Below, in pieces: positions 45,292 to 55,237 of a DNA stretch of 64,000 nucleotides (position 1 is the first letter of the stretch; each line of letters starts with the position of its first letter). The stretch is from NCBI RefSeq assembly GCF_009846755.1, contig NZ_AQOR01000023.1, positions 1-64,000 of the forward strand. The letters are read 5' to 3'. The position numbers and the translations under genes were made by a program. The notes under the pieces were generated by a model. That model searched no databases, was not told the origin of the DNA, and saw only the letters and a program-made list of their open reading frames with translations. The DNA is from Alcanivorax sp. S71-1-4. GTDB lineage: Bacteria > Pseudomonadota > Gammaproteobacteria > Pseudomonadales > Alcanivoracaceae.

Positions 45292-46949
45292 GAGGCTTTC
45301 TCCGCCGTGGTGTCGATCAGTGTCAGCGTGGGCGCGCGACGTGCCGGAGGCGAGACCGGTTCGCTGGCCAGCCGGAACACTCCCATGGCGCCGCCGAGAA
45401 TGGTGACGCGGTCCTGCAGCGCACTGGCCGCCCGCGCCGAGGCGCCTACGCGTTCGGCGTTCTGGCGCGTCACGTCATCCATCTGTGTGATGGCCCGGTT
45501 GACCTGGCTGATGCCAGTGCTCTGTTCTTCCGAGGCGGCACTGATCTCGCCAATGATGTCGTTCACCCGGGTGACCGAGCTGACCACCCCTTCCATGATG
45601 CCTTCGGCCCGACGCACCAGTTGCGCGCCGGCGTCGATTTCCTCCCCGGAGCGGGCGATCAGTTCACGGATCTCCCGCGCGGCTTCCGCCGAACGCCCGG
45701 CGAGGCTGCGCACTTCTCCGGCCACGACAGCAAAGCCACGGCCCTGTTCACCGGCACGGGCGGCTTCCACCGAGGCATTCAGCGCCAGGATATTGGTCTG
45801 AAAGGCGATGTTGTCGATGGCGTCGATGATCACCGACATTTTTTCCGAACTGGTGGTGATGCGGCCCATGGTGTCCACCACCTGCCCCATCACCTCACGG
45901 CTGCCGGCCACCGTGGTCGCCGCCTCGGACGCCAGCAGGCTGGCCTGGCGGGCGTTGTCGGCGTTCTGGCGCACTGTGGTGGTGATCTCTTCCATACTGG
46001 CGGCGGTCTGTTGCAGCGACGCGGCCTGCTGTTCGGAACGCGACGACAGGTCTTCATTGCCCTCGGCGATACTGCGCGCCGCCGGCGCCACCACATCCAG
46101 CCCGTCATTCACATCACCGACAATGCTGGCCAGGCTGCGACGCATGACGTCCAGCGCCCGCCGCAGGCGGTTGTTACCATGATGTGCCTCACCGGCCAGA
46201 CGGGCGCCGAGGTTGCCGGCGGCGATCTGCAGCGTGAATTGCACCGCGTCACTGACGGGCCGCAACAGTTGCCGGGTCAGCCGCACGCACAGGCCGATCA
46301 TCAGCAGCAGACCCACTGCCATGACCGCACCGTGCGCCACCAGCAGCGGGCGGCTCAGTGCCTCGCCCGACTGCCACAGGCCGTACAGGCCGATGCCGGT
46401 AGACACGCCAAGCAGTGTGCAGGACACCAGCGCCAGCCCGGCAAGACGCATTTCCAGCGCGCGCCGGTTGAAGCGTCGCAGCATGCCGGCCAGCCCGCGC
46501 CGGCGTACTTCACCGCGGTGCAGCATCAGGTGCCCGCCACGCCCTTCACGCAGCAGTGTGTAGTCACGCTCGGCGTTGCGGATTTCCTCCGCCGATGCTT
46601 TCAGCCGCACCGAGACGTAACCCGTGGTGCGGCCGCCTTCAATGACCGGCGTGACGTGCGAACGCACCCAGTAATGATCGCCGTTTTTGCGCCGATTCCG
46701 GATCACCCCCATCCAGGTGTGCCCGGCGGCGATGGTCGACCAGAGGTTGCCGAACGCCTGCACCGGCATGTCCGGATGGCGGACAATATTATGCGGGGCG
46801 CCGAGCAGTTCTTCCCGGCTGAAACCACTGACGTCCACGAAGGCCGGATTGGCGTAGGTGATACGGCCTTTCAGGTCGGTCCGGGAAATCAGGAAATGGT
46901 CATCGTGCAAAGGGTATTCGCGACCGCTGACCGGCTGATTGTTGCGCAT
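45288..46949 (-). CDS. aer: Aer-like PAS-domain energy taxis receptor
   Basis: The start at 46949 ([14 protein letters not shown]) has AGGAG about 10 nt upstream. The 553-residue protein has an N-terminal PAS domain of the Aer kind ([20 protein letters not shown], then [13 protein letters not shown] and [18 protein letters not shown]). Hydrophobic helices follow ([20 protein letters not shown] and a second, [18 protein letters not shown]), then a HAMP-like region and an MCP signalling domain. No periplasmic ligand domain and no CheR-docking tail are present. Aer senses redox or oxygen through FAD. Aer usually has one membrane anchor; two hydrophobic segments are visible here. Confidence 0.9.
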   Translation of the reverse strand: MRNNQPVSGREYPLHDDHFLISRTDLKGRITYANPAFVDVSGFSREELLGAPHNIVRHPDMPVQAFGNLWSTIAAGHTWMGVIRNRRKNGDHYWVRSHVTPVIEGGRTTGYVSVRLKASAEEIRNAERDYTLLREGRGGHLMLHRGEVRRRGLAGMLRRFNRRALEMRLAGLALVSCTLLGVSTGIGLYGLWQSGEALSRPLLVAHGAVMAVGLLLMIGLCVRLTRQLLRPVSDAVQFTLQIAAGNLGARLAGEAHHGNNRLRRALDVMRRSLASIVGDVNDGLDVVAPAARSIAEGNEDLSSRSEQQAASLQQTAASMEEITTTVRQNADNARQASLLASEAATTVAGSREVMGQVVDTMGRITTSSEKMSVIIDAIDNIAFQTNILALNASVEAARAGEQGRGFAVVAGEVRSLAGRSAEAAREIRELIARSGEEIDAGAQLVRRAEGIMEGVVSSVTRVNDIIGEISAASEEQSTGISQVNRAITQMDDVTRQNAERVGASARAASALQDRVTILGGAMGVFRLASEPVSPPARRAPTLTLIDTTAEKAS

Positions 46950-47000
46950 GCTGTCTCTCTCCTTAACGGAACGGTTTGCACCTCCCGTCAACACACCGGG

Positions 47001-47498
47001 TTACTCGCTGACTTCATCCACCAGGGCCATTTCTTCGCTGGTCAGCACTTTTTCGATATCCACCAGCACCAGCATGCGGTCCTTCAGGTTGCCGAGGCCG
47101 TTGATGTAATCCAGTGGCAGGTTGACGCCGAACTCCGGCGCCGGCTTGATCTGCGCCGGTGTCAGCGTCATCACGTCGGAGACGCGATCCACCACGGCAC
47201 CCATCACCCGCGTACCGATGTTCACCACGATGACCACCGTCTGGCTGTCGTAGTCGGCGCTGGCCAGACGAAACTTGATGCGCAGGTCGATGATCGGCAC
47301 GATCACGCCGCGCAGGTTGGCCACCCCCTTGATGAACGGCGGCGCATTGGCGATGCGGGTGACGTTTTCGTAGCCACGGATCTCCTGCACTTTCAGGATG
47401 TCGATGGCGTACTCTTCCCCGCCGAGGGAAAACACCAGGTATTCGCGGCTGCCCGCCTCGCCGGCGGCGCCAGCGTGGGCCAAGTTCAATGCATTCAT
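47001..47498 (-). CDS. cheW: CheW, chemotaxis coupling protein
   Basis: A 165-residue SH3-like protein: [58 protein letters not shown] and the C-terminal [20 protein letters not shown]. It couples receptors to CheA. It overlaps the end of cheA by 4 bp. Confidence 0.96.
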   Translation of the reverse strand: MNALNLAHAGAAGEAGSREYLVFSLGGEEYAIDILKVQEIRGYENVTRIANAPPFIKGVANLRGVIVPIIDLRIKFRLASADYDSQTVVIVVNIGTRVMGAVVDRVSDVMTLTPAQIKPAPEFGVNLPLDYINGLGNLKDRMLVLVDIEKVLTSEEMALVDEVSE

Positions 47499-49597
47499 GA
47501 TGATTCCAGCTCCTCGACAGGCTCACGGGATGATGGCGGCAGCGGCGCGGTTGGCGCGCGGCGTTCGCCTTTGCTCTGGTTGAGACGGTACAGCTCGGCG
47601 ATATCCAGGATCAGCGCCACCCGGCCGTCACCGAGAATGGTGGCGGCAGAAATGCCCGGCACTTTGCGATAGTTGGTTTCCAGGTTTTTCACCACGACTT
47701 GCTGCTGGCCGATCAGGTCATCCACCAGCAGGGCGTAGCGGCGGCCTTCGCCATGCACGATCACGGCAATGCATTCGGTCGCCCGGACGCGGGCGCCGGG
47801 CACGTCCATGACATCGCGCAACGCCACCACCGGCAGGTAATCCTCGCGGACTTTCAGTAACTGATCATCGCCGGCCATGCGGTAAAGCTGCTCGGCGCGC
47901 GGCTGCATTGATTCCGTGACCACACTGACCGGCAGGATGAAGGTTTCCTCACCCACCCGGACCGACATGCCATCCAGAATCGCCAGCGTGAGTGGCAGCA
48001 CAATGCGGGTGGTGGTGCCCTGCCCCGGTTGCGAGAGGATCTCCACGTGGCCGCCCATGCCCTGGATATTGCGCTTCACCACATCCATGCCAACACCACG
48101 ACCGGACACATCGCTGACCTGCTCGGCGGTGGAAAAGCCCGGTGCAAAAATCAGTTGCCAGACATCGGCATCGCTCATCGCGTCGGACACCGACAGGCCA
48201 TTGTCGCGGGCACGGGCAAGGATTTTTTCCCGGTTCAGCCCGCCGCCGTCGTCGGCCACCTCGATCAGGATATTGCCGCCCTGGTGGCGGGCGGTCAGCG
48301 ACAGCGTGCCCTGGCGCGGCTTGCCCGCAGCTTCGCGCACGGCCGGTGACTCGATGCCATGGTCCAGGCTGTTGCGCACCAGATGGGTGAGCGGATCAAC
48401 GATGCGTTCGGTGAGGCTTTTATCCAGTTCGGTGGACTTGCCTTCCGTTACCAGCACCACGTCCTTGTCCAGCTTGCCGGCCAGATCGCGCACCAGACGC
48501 GGGAAGCGGCTGAACACGTAATCCATCGGCACCATGCGCACCGACATCACCGATTCCTGCAAGGCCCGTGCGTTGCGCTGCAACTGGTTCAGACCATTCA
48601 CCAGCGCACCGTGCGCGAAGCCATCCAGCTGTCCTGACACCTGATTGAGCATCGACTGGGTGATGATCAGTTCGCCGACCAGATTGATGATCTGGTCCAC
48701 CTTGGTCACCGGCACCCGGATCGAGGATGACTCACTGTTCGGCGTGCCGGGCGATGCCGCAGCGGGCGCAGCCGGTTGGGCGGCGCTTTGCGCGGGTGGC
48801 TGCTCACTGCGCGGCACAGGGGGTTGCACCGCCGCGGGGCTTTTTAACGATGCGGGGCTTTCCAACGGCGCGGGGTTTTCTAACGGCGCAAGGCTGTCCT
48901 GCGACAACATCTGTTCTGCACGGGAGACCGCAACCGGCTCAATGGCCAGCTGCCCCGGCTCGACGATAAAACACAGCACCGCTTCGATATCCGCCGGTGC
49001 CACACTGGTGGCCAGCGTCACGCTGTAGCGCACGTCATCGCCGTCGCTGGCGAGCACGTCACCGAGCTGGCCCAGTTCACCAACCAGCAGCGTGCGGTCT
49101 GCTTCTCCGACGCCCAGGAAGGTGATATGCAGTGCGTCCTGGCTCACCGCCGGTGCCGCTACCACCACCATTTCAGCAGCCGGCGCTGCCGGCGCCTGCC
49201 CGCCGTCACGCACTTCTTCCAGCGCCAGCTGCAGCAGCGTCTCGCAGATACGTTGCAACGCCTCGGGATCCGGTTCATTGCCCTGGCGATAAGCGGCCAT
49301 CTGATCGTTGAGCATGTCTTTGGTATCCAGAAATAAATCGACGATATCCCGCCGCAGTGTCAGCTCGCCGCGACGTGCGTGGTCGAGCAGGTTTTCCAGC
49401 AGGTGCGTGGTCTGTTGCAACGCCTGGAAGCCGAATGCACCGGCGCCCCCTTTGATGGAATGCGCCGCGCGGAAAATGGCATTGAGCAGCTCCGTATCCG
49501 GTGCTGTGACATCCAGCGCCAGCAGGCAGGCTTCCATTTCGCGCAGCAGCTCTTCCGCTTCTTCGAAGAAGCTGTCGTGAAATTCGCTGATATCCAT
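47495..49597 (-). CDS. cheA: CheA, chemotaxis histidine kinase
   Basis: The ATG at 49597 has GGAG upstream; a GTG at 49603 that overlaps the motB stop is possible too. Domains in order of the 700 residues: Hpt P1 with phospho-His H46 ([16 protein letters not shown]); a P2-like CheY-binding region with repetitive linker ([20 protein letters not shown], split proline/serine repeats); dimerisation helices; HATPase with [13 protein letters not shown] (N box) and [10 protein letters not shown], then GRGVGMDVV; and a CheW-like regulatory domain. It is the central chemotaxis kinase. Confidence 0.96.
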   Translation of the reverse strand: MDISEFHDSFFEEAEELLREMEACLLALDVTAPDTELLNAIFRAAHSIKGGAGAFGFQALQQTTHLLENLLDHARRGELTLRRDIVDLFLDTKDMLNDQMAAYRQGNEPDPEALQRICETLLQLALEEVRDGGQAPAAPAAEMVVVAAPAVSQDALHITFLGVGEADRTLLVGELGQLGDVLASDGDDVRYSVTLATSVAPADIEAVLCFIVEPGQLAIEPVAVSRAEQMLSQDSLAPLENPAPLESPASLKSPAAVQPPVPRSEQPPAQSAAQPAAPAAASPGTPNSESSSIRVPVTKVDQIINLVGELIITQSMLNQVSGQLDGFAHGALVNGLNQLQRNARALQESVMSVRMVPMDYVFSRFPRLVRDLAGKLDKDVVLVTEGKSTELDKSLTERIVDPLTHLVRNSLDHGIESPAVREAAGKPRQGTLSLTARHQGGNILIEVADDGGGLNREKILARARDNGLSVSDAMSDADVWQLIFAPGFSTAEQVSDVSGRGVGMDVVKRNIQGMGGHVEILSQPGQGTTTRIVLPLTLAILDGMSVRVGEETFILPVSVVTESMQPRAEQLYRMAGDDQLLKVREDYLPVVALRDVMDVPGARVRATECIAVIVHGEGRRYALLVDDLIGQQQVVVKNLETNYRKVPGISAATILGDGRVALILDIAELYRLNQSKGERRAPTAPLPPSSREPVEELESS

Positions 49598-49599
49598 CG

Positions 49600-50493
49600 T
49601 CACTCTCTCCGTAACGGCGACAGCACGCCCGGCAGGTCCTGCAAGGTCGAGGTGTCATGCTGCGCCTGGATACGTTCTGCGGCCTGGTCGGACAGCACCA
49701 GCAGCGCGATGCGCCGGTTCACCGCCTCGCCGGGGTCGGTGCCGGGCACCGGCACCCGGTCTCCCATGCCGGTCACCCGCAGCAGCCGCGCTGAATCCAG
49801 CCCGCCCGCCACCAGTTCCCGGCGCGAGGCGTTGGCGCGGTCGGCGGACAGTTCCCAGTTGCTGTAGCCACTTTCGCCAGCGGCATAGCGCAGGCTGTCG
49901 GTGTGCCCGCTGAGGCTGATACGGTTCGGCAATTCGTTGATCAACGGCGCCAGTGTGCGCAACAGATCGCGCATGTACGGCGCCACCTGATCGCTGCCCA
50001 GCTCGAACATCGGCCGCTGGTCGGTATCCACCAGCTGTATCAGCAGGCCATCCGGGATCGTGTCAAAACGCATTTGCCCCAGCAGGTCACGCAGCGACGG
50101 GTCGGCGCTGACCACGCGTTCGATGCGCGCCTGCAGATCAGAAAAACGGCGCTGCACGTCCGCCGGGCGGGTTTGCTGGCGCAGGTCGATACGGGCCTGC
50201 TCACCTCTGACATGCGCCGGATCATCGCCGCCGCCGGGAATGGCACTGGTGCTCGCAGTCGGCCTGTCACCGCCGGTCATCGCCACCGACAGCGGCGTGC
50301 GAAAATATTCCGCCAGCCCCTGAAGCTGCTGGGGCGATGCGGTGGACAGAATCCACAGCACCAGAAACAGCGCCATCAGCGCGGTCATGAAATCCGCCAG
50401 GGCGATCTTCCAGCTACCGCCGTGATGCGCCGGGCGGGCGTAGCGCTTGCGACGAATGATGATCGGACGATGCGGGCCGGCGTTGCTGCTCAT
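49600..50493 (-). CDS. motB: MotB, flagellar stator protein
   Basis: The start at 50493 overlaps the motA stop (ATGA). The 297-residue protein has one membrane helix with the proton-binding Asp (KIALADFMTALMALFLVLWI; the Asp of A-D-F-M-T-A). It is followed by a plug region and the OmpA-like peptidoglycan-binding domain (ISLSGHTDS, NWELSADRANASRRELV, NRRIALLVLS). Retention of the Asp and absence of PomB-type residues suggest a proton-driven motor. Confidence 0.95.
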   Translation of the reverse strand: MSSNAGPHRPIIIRRKRYARPAHHGGSWKIALADFMTALMALFLVLWILSTASPQQLQGLAEYFRTPLSVAMTGGDRPTASTSAIPGGGDDPAHVRGEQARIDLRQQTRPADVQRRFSDLQARIERVVSADPSLRDLLGQMRFDTIPDGLLIQLVDTDQRPMFELGSDQVAPYMRDLLRTLAPLINELPNRISLSGHTDSLRYAAGESGYSNWELSADRANASRRELVAGGLDSARLLRVTGMGDRVPVPGTDPGEAVNRRIALLVLSDQAAERIQAQHDTSTLQDLPGVLSPLRRE

Positions 50494-51365
50494 GCTTCGG
50501 TGGTGCCGCCAATGCGGGTAGCGCGCACATGCTCTTCCAGTTCGGTAAAGGAAGGCCGCTCTGCGCGGTGCAGCGCCTTGCGCCCGAATTCCACCGCCAG
50601 TTGCGGTGCATAGCCGTTCAGGCTGGCGAGCAGCGTGACGCGCACGCACTGCAGCATCTTCACTGCCTCGTTAACCTGCCGGTCAATACGGCTGGCGACC
50701 GGGTTGACGAAACCGTAGGCAAGCAGAATGCCGAGGAAGGTACCGACCAGCGCGTGCGCGATCATGTAGCCCATTTCCTCGACGCCGGCATCGGCGGCCG
50801 ACAGCGCCTTCACCACCCCGAGCACGGCCGCGACAATGCCGAATGCCGGCAGCGCATCGCCCACTTTCGCCAGCGCGTCGGAGGGAATGTGTGCTTCATG
50901 CTCGAACGCCTCGATCTCGTGCGTCATCAGTTCGTCGATTTCGATCGGGTCCATGCCACCGCTGACCATCAGGCGCAGGTAGTCGGTAATGAAGCCCATG
51001 ATCATCGGGTCAGACAGGATTTTCGGGTGCTCGGAAAACAGCAGGCTGTCCTGTGGCTGCTCAATATCCCGCTCGATGCCCAGCACGCCTTCGCGGCGCA
51101 TTTTTGACAGCAGCTTGTACAGCAGCGCCATCAGTTCCATGTAGGTGTCGCGGTCATAGCCGGTGGTGCGCTTGAGGGTGGACGCCGTACGCAGCGTCGC
51201 CTTGATCGCCTTGCCATTGTTGGCAGCGATGAATGCCCCGACCGCCGCACCGCAGATCATCAGAATCTCGGTCGGCTGGTACAGCGGGCCCAGGTGGCCA
51301 CCTGCCAGCGAGAATCCACCGAACACGGAAAGTGCGACGATGATGAAGCCCAGGGGTATCAGCAC
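50490..51365 (-). CDS. motA: MotA, flagellar stator protein
   Basis: A 291-residue four-helix membrane protein. TM1 PLGFIIVALSVFGGFSLAGG, TM2 EILMICGAAVGAFIAANNG, TM3 with ALPAFGIVAAVLGVVKAL and TM4 with GTFLGILLAYGFVNPVASR are visible. The cytoplasmic loop carries the charged residues that contact FliG (MRREGVLGIERDIEQP). It forms the proton channel with MotB. A sigma-28 promoter lies 42 bp upstream of the start codon. Confidence 0.96.
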   Translation of the reverse strand: MLIPLGFIIVALSVFGGFSLAGGHLGPLYQPTEILMICGAAVGAFIAANNGKAIKATLRTASTLKRTTGYDRDTYMELMALLYKLLSKMRREGVLGIERDIEQPQDSLLFSEHPKILSDPMIMGFITDYLRLMVSGGMDPIEIDELMTHEIEAFEHEAHIPSDALAKVGDALPAFGIVAAVLGVVKALSAADAGVEEMGYMIAHALVGTFLGILLAYGFVNPVASRIDRQVNEAVKMLQCVRVTLLASLNGYAPQLAVEFGRKALHRAERPSFTELEEHVRATRIGGTTEA

Positions 51366-51406
51366 GAGCGGTATCCTTTACGGCAGCGTGGGTGTCGTTA
51401 CCGTAA

Positions 51407-51433
51407 CTATCGGCACGCCGTGGCGGGGCTTGA
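51407..51433 (-). promoter_or_regulatory. Sigma-28 promoter of motA
   Basis: On the minus strand TCAAGCCC-N11-GCCGATAG matches the enteric FliA consensus TAAAGTTT-N11-GCCGATAA, with the -10 nearly perfect and spacing exact. It would drive motAB-cheAW as in E. coli. Confidence 0.72.
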
Positions 51434-51549
51434 GGGTCGGCAGGAAAAAACGCGGAGAAAACGTCGCACAGGGCGGGAAGCGAAGCGGGCTGAACGGGTG
51501 TCAGGGCGCCATCCTGCGCCCTCCCGATCAGGTCATGTGTGACAGCGGC

Positions 51550-52152
51550 TCAGCCTTGCCGGCTGCGTCCGCCCGAGGCCTGTTCCAGCGTTGATGCCGG
51601 CGCGGCCAGGGCGGCGGCCTCGGCACGCATGGCCTGGCGCTTGCGGGTCTTGCCGGCGCGGGAAGGCGGCTGGCAGATGCCGCAGACAAAGCCGTGGCTC
51701 GGCGTGCGCGCATGGTTGACGAACCGGCCACTGCAGCAGGTGCACTGCGACAGTTCGAACATGCCGCTTTCAAAAAAACGCACCAGTGTCCAGGCACGGG
51801 TCAGGCCCAGCACCGGCTCGGCATCGTCCAGCGCCATCTGCTCCAGGTACAGACGGTACGCCTTGACGAAGCCTTCCATGCGCTCGCACCCCTGCTCTTC
51901 CACCAGTTCGCGATAGAAACTGTAGAACAGCGACGAATGAATATTCGGCAGCCAGGTAATAAACCAGTCGGTGGAAAACGGCAGCATGCCCTTGGGTGGC
52001 GACATGCCGCGCAGCTCCTTGTAGAGCTTGATCAGGCGGCCACGGCTGAGCTCGGTTTCCGATTCCAGCACCTGCAGGCGGGCACCCAGTTCGATCAGCT
52101 CGATGGCCAGTTGCACCTGCCGCATTTCCAGCACGAGGCTTTTATCAGACAT
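51550..52152 (-). CDS. flhC: FlhC, flagellar master regulator subunit
   Basis: A 200-residue protein with FlhC signatures ([57 protein letters not shown]). It has the four-Cys zinc site C-T-C-C-S-G...F-V-C-G-I-C. It forms the FlhD4C2 complex that activates class 2 flagellar operons. The Ala/Arg-rich C-terminal tail is longer than some homologues. It sits 13 bp after flhD. Confidence 0.95.
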   Translation of the reverse strand: MSDKSLVLEMRQVQLAIELIELGARLQVLESETELSRGRLIKLYKELRGMSPPKGMLPFSTDWFITWLPNIHSSLFYSFYRELVEEQGCERMEGFVKAYRLYLEQMALDDAEPVLGLTRAWTLVRFFESGMFELSQCTCCSGRFVNHARTPSHGFVCGICQPPSRAGKTRKRQAMRAEAAALAAPASTLEQASGGRSRQG

Positions 52153-52165
52153 CGCCCTGGGCCCC

Positions 52166-52480
52166 CTATGCGTGCTGATAACTGGCTGACGCCATTAATA
52201 GCGCGGCATGGGTCTGTGACATCCCCTGCTCTCGCTGATTGTGCGTCAATTGCCGCAGCTGGTCAGCGTCGTCCAGTGACAGGCGGCACAGCAACTGATT
52301 GATGCGCGCCAGCCGGCCGAGCTGCTTTGCCGACAGCGACAGCAACAGCTCGCCCATGGCGGCATCGATTTTCAGGCGGAACAGCGCCGTGGCGTAATCT
52401 TCTTTCAGCAGGCGTTGCGCCAGCAGCAGGTACGTCAGGTTAATGTCCTGGATTTCACTGAGCAGGGTATCCGTGATCAT
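52166..52480 (-). CDS. flhD: FlhD, flagellar master regulator subunit
   Basis: The start at 52480 gives [20 protein letters not shown], the standard FlhD N-terminus; GGAGG lies about 13 nt upstream. The 104-residue protein continues [18 protein letters not shown] and [20 protein letters not shown], as in the family. With FlhC it activates class 2 genes. Presence of flhDC rather than FleQ/FlrA sets this flagellar system apart from polar systems of pseudomonads and vibrios. Confidence 0.95.
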   Translation of the reverse strand: MITDTLLSEIQDINLTYLLLAQRLLKEDYATALFRLKIDAAMGELLLSLSAKQLGRLARINQLLCRLSLDDADQLRQLTHNQREQGMSQTHAALLMASASYQHA

Positions 52481-52942
52481 GTCGCGCTTTCTCCTCCGGC
52501 GGACAAGCGAACGCCCTGGCCCTGGGGCACACCCCCTGGGCACATTTGCATCGCTGGCGCCGAAACGGCTTTCTTAAGAGTGAAAAACTGCCATCAGTTC
52601 TGATGCAGACTGGCGTTTCCCATTCACCATAAGCTGATAAAACCTGTTTGAACCCGGCACAAGTGTACTCATGCCTTGTTCTTAGCCCATGGACGCGTAC
52701 CCATTACCTATCCCCCCCCGGGGTTCGCTAAAGGTCACGTCAGCGTGGCTGACACGTCGTCCTGTAACCAACTGTGCCAAAAACAGTTTTCCTTTCTGTT
52801 CGCCGCACGAATGGCGGGAAGCCTGGAAGAGACGGTTTTTGTGAATCAGTTCGCAGTTATGTTGTCGAGATTTTATCGATTTTTCAAGTGATGTTTTCGG
52901 GTTATTTCTGTTTCTAATTCTATTTCCTTAGTTTTCTGTATC
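52481..52942. promoter_or_regulatory. flhDC upstream regulatory region
   Basis: A 462-bp stretch without a convincing gene; a 71-codon plus-strand frame at 52676 has no coding character. It is clearly more AT-rich than its surroundings, especially 52840-52945. It holds a short palindrome GTCAGC-GTG-GCTGAC at about 52739-52753 and a CCCCCCCCGGGG tract near 52711. A long upstream region fits the many inputs expected at a flagellar master operon. No single regulator site is identifiable. Confidence 0.5.
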
Positions 52943-53233
52943 TTAGCGGGAAAAATCATCCGCCTGCGCGACCGTCGCCACCCAGTTCAGCAATTCCGCC
53001 ACGGCAAGATAAAGCGGAGCCGGGATCTGTTCATCCATATCGACCTGCATTAACAGGCCCACCAGTTCCGGTGACGATTGCACGTAGATATCGTGCCGCC
53101 GCGCTTCGTCGATGATGCGTTCTGCCAGCGGGCCGTAGCCGCTGGCCAACACCCGCGGCGCACTGTCCTGCTCGCCATAACCGAGCGCGACCGCGCTGCG
53201 ACGGGGTGGCGGTGACGCACTGTCACCGCTCAT
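52943..53233 (-). CDS. Stand-alone FlhB C-terminal domain homologue
   Basis: A 96-residue protein. RRSAVALGYGEQDSAPRVLA aligns with the sequence right after the NPTH cleavage site in FlhB (AVALRYEEQRMGAPRVVA in the FlhB of this window). It is followed by GPLAERIIDEARRHDIYVQ and IPAPLYLAVAELLNWV, matching the FlhB cytoplasmic tail. The membrane part and the NPTH motif itself are absent. Such proteins (FhlB/FlhX type) can partly replace the cleaved FlhB C-domain. It overlaps fliK by 11 bp. Confidence 0.82.
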   Translation of the reverse strand: MSGDSASPPPRRSAVALGYGEQDSAPRVLASGYGPLAERIIDEARRHDIYVQSSPELVGLLMQVDMDEQIPAPLYLAVAELLNWVATVAQADDFSR

Positions 53234-54368
53234 CGCCGGCCGGCTCCCGTTCAGCGTTTTTTATCTGCAGTTGCACGGCATCAAAGCCTGCCGCTTCAAG
53301 ACGCCGGCACAGTGATTGCCTGTTCTCCAACAGCAAACGGGTCACATCATCGCGCTCGCACTGCACCGTCACCAGCAGCTGCCCGCGCGCCAGTTGCAGG
53401 CTGCCGTGCAACAGCCCCAGTTGCCCGTGCGACAGCGTCAGGGACAGTTGCCAGCGCCGGGCCTCCGGCTCATCCGGTGCGCGTTGCGGTGTTTCCTGTT
53501 CGCCTTCCCGCGCCGGTGTGTCCTCCGGCAGCGACGGCAGCCATGTCAGCGACAACGACATGAACAGGCCGGTCCATACATCACCCTGCCAGTGCACTAC
53601 CGGCATCGCCAGCACTTCCAGTTGATGACGCACCAGCGCCTGCAAGGTCTCATTGATGGTCGTGACGCCGGCCGCTGTCTTGTGCAGCGGTGGCTCTGCC
53701 ACGCCGTCACGCGCGGACGCCGGCATGGCGGAATCAGTGAAATGATTTTTTTTGTCTGGCGCCAACAGCGATATGGCCGGCGTCGTTGTACGCTGAAATG
53801 GCTCAGTGCGCTCACCCTGCAACACTCGCTGCGTCAGCACCGGGCGCGTCAGTTGCATCTGTGGTTCGCGCGCCAGCACCGTGAGCGGCAATTCACCACG
53901 GTGCCAGCGCGCCAGATGCGATTGGTAGAACAGGCCACTGTGCTCAATGCTCGCGCGCAGTTGTTGTGCCAGGGTGGCCACCGGCTCGCCCTGCGCCAGT
54001 GACGCACTCAGCGGTGGCGTACTCAATAACGGCGCCGCCGGGCGAATCGCCGACGGCGGTGCTGGAAAGCGCGCCAGCACATCGGCAATGGCGTTCGCCG
54101 CCACACTGAAATGCGTGCGCGCCGACACCGCCGTGTCCGCAGGCGAGGACGGCGCGCCTTGCGGGGCGGCCTGCGCAGGGCTGCGTGCCAGGTCCGTCAG
54201 CGGCGGCGCGCGCGGGTCCAGGCGTGAATCACTGCGCAGCGCCGGCAGCGCGCCGGCCGGATGCAGCGGGCGTACCGGCGCATTCAGCGCCTGCGTCCAT
54301 GGCACGTCGACACGCCGGCCCAGCACCTGATGCAACAGGGTGTCGAGGATCGGCGTGATGCCGCTCAT
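53223..54368 (-). CDS. fliK: FliK-like hook-length control protein
   Basis: A 381-residue protein. The long N-terminal part is rich in Pro/Ala/Arg and poorly conserved, as in FliK. The C-terminal 100 residues (WQLSLTLSHGQLGLLHGSLQ, LARGQLLVTVQCERDDVTRL, LLENRQSLCRRLEAAGFDAV) match the FliK C-terminal core that contacts FlhB. It measures hook length and triggers the export switch. Overlap with the FlhB-like gene supports a joint role. It starts ATGA-overlapped with fliT. Confidence 0.78.
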   Translation of the reverse strand: MSGITPILDTLLHQVLGRRVDVPWTQALNAPVRPLHPAGALPALRSDSRLDPRAPPLTDLARSPAQAAPQGAPSSPADTAVSARTHFSVAANAIADVLARFPAPPSAIRPAAPLLSTPPLSASLAQGEPVATLAQQLRASIEHSGLFYQSHLARWHRGELPLTVLAREPQMQLTRPVLTQRVLQGERTEPFQRTTTPAISLLAPDKKNHFTDSAMPASARDGVAEPPLHKTAAGVTTINETLQALVRHQLEVLAMPVVHWQGDVWTGLFMSLSLTWLPSLPEDTPAREGEQETPQRAPDEPEARRWQLSLTLSHGQLGLLHGSLQLARGQLLVTVQCERDDVTRLLLENRQSLCRRLEAAGFDAVQLQIKNAEREPAGDER

Positions 54369-54775
54369 GGTTTGTCCGGGTCAAACAGCGGCTGCACCTC
54401 AACCGGCAGAGGACGGCGCGGGCGGTAGGCGCGGCCCAGCTCGCGCTGCCGCATGCTGGTGCCGAGCAACTGGCCCAGTTCGTCACGGCGCGCAGTCAGG
54501 CAGGCACGCACTTCTCTTTCGCTCTCGAGCATGCGCGCCAGCAGCAGCGCCTTGCGCTCCACGGCATCCAGCGGCAAGGTCACCCCCCGCTCGTGCCGGG
54601 CCAGCCATTCCACTTCCATCACGTAGCGTGTCTGTTCATCCACCAGTGCATCCCAGTCCTGCGCACGCGCGCTGGCAAGCATTCGCAGGCTGCGTGTCAG
54701 CAACAGTTCGTACGCCACCAGAATGCGTTCCGGTGAAACGGCCTGGCCATCCCTGGCGCCGGTGGCATCAGTCAT
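54365..54775 (-). CDS. fliT: FliT, flagellar export chaperone
   Basis: A 136-residue helical protein (ERILVAYELLLTRSLRMLAS, WDALVDEQTRYVMEVEWLAR, ERKALLLARMLESEREVRAC). It follows fliS and fliD, as FliT does in enterics, where it chaperones FliD and restrains FlhDC. It overlaps fliS by 8 bp. The call rests on size, helical character and order more than on strong motifs. Confidence 0.75.
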   Translation of the reverse strand: MTDATGARDGQAVSPERILVAYELLLTRSLRMLASARAQDWDALVDEQTRYVMEVEWLARHERGVTLPLDAVERKALLLARMLESEREVRACLTARRDELGQLLGTSMRQRELGRAYRPRRPLPVEVQPLFDPDKP

Positions 54776-55196
54776 GCACGGCTCCTTGGTTGCGCGGGTC
54801 GATCTGACGCCAGGCGGAGCCGATGTCGTCGAGCAACCGTGCCGCTTCGTCCAGCCGCGTCTCGTCGTTGTGCAGGTTGGCCATCAGCAACTGGTGGCTG
54901 ATGTACTGATACAGCCAGCCCAGCCGCTCGGACAATTCGCCGCCACGTTCACGGTCCAGCGCGGCCAGCAGGCCGTTGTTGATGATGTCCAGCGCCTTCG
55001 AGATCGACTCGCCCTTGCCACGGGCATTGCCCTGTCGCAGATGCAGTCGCGCGGTGCCCAGTGCGGCAGCGACGCCGTCAAACAGCATGGTGATCAACTG
55101 GTGCGGGCTGGCGGACATCACACCGCTCTCCACACCGACCCGGGCGTAGGCGCCGGCGCCTCTGCCGCGTGACGAGGTGCCTCTGGTGGCATTCAT
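54768..55196 (-). CDS. fliS: FliS, flagellin export chaperone
   Basis: A 142-residue protein with the FliS core: GAYARVGVESGVMSASPHQL, ITMLFDGVAAALGTARLHLR, and helices KALDIINNGLLAALDRERGG and LYQYISHQLLMANLHNDETR. It binds the flagellin C-terminus to prevent early polymerisation. It is downstream of fliD in the same operon. Confidence 0.93.
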   Translation of the reverse strand: MNATRGTSSRGRGAGAYARVGVESGVMSASPHQLITMLFDGVAAALGTARLHLRQGNARGKGESISKALDIINNGLLAALDRERGGELSERLGWLYQYISHQLLMANLHNDETRLDEAARLLDDIGSAWRQIDPRNQGAVHD

Positions 55197-55237
55197 GGTC
55201 CGGTTTCTCCCCTGTGTTGCCGGTGCTGACCGGCGCG

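Noticed and set aside
52676-52891. Small plus-strand frame in the flhDC upstream region
   Set aside because: No ribosome-binding site, no family resemblance, and it crosses an AT-rich regulatory region.
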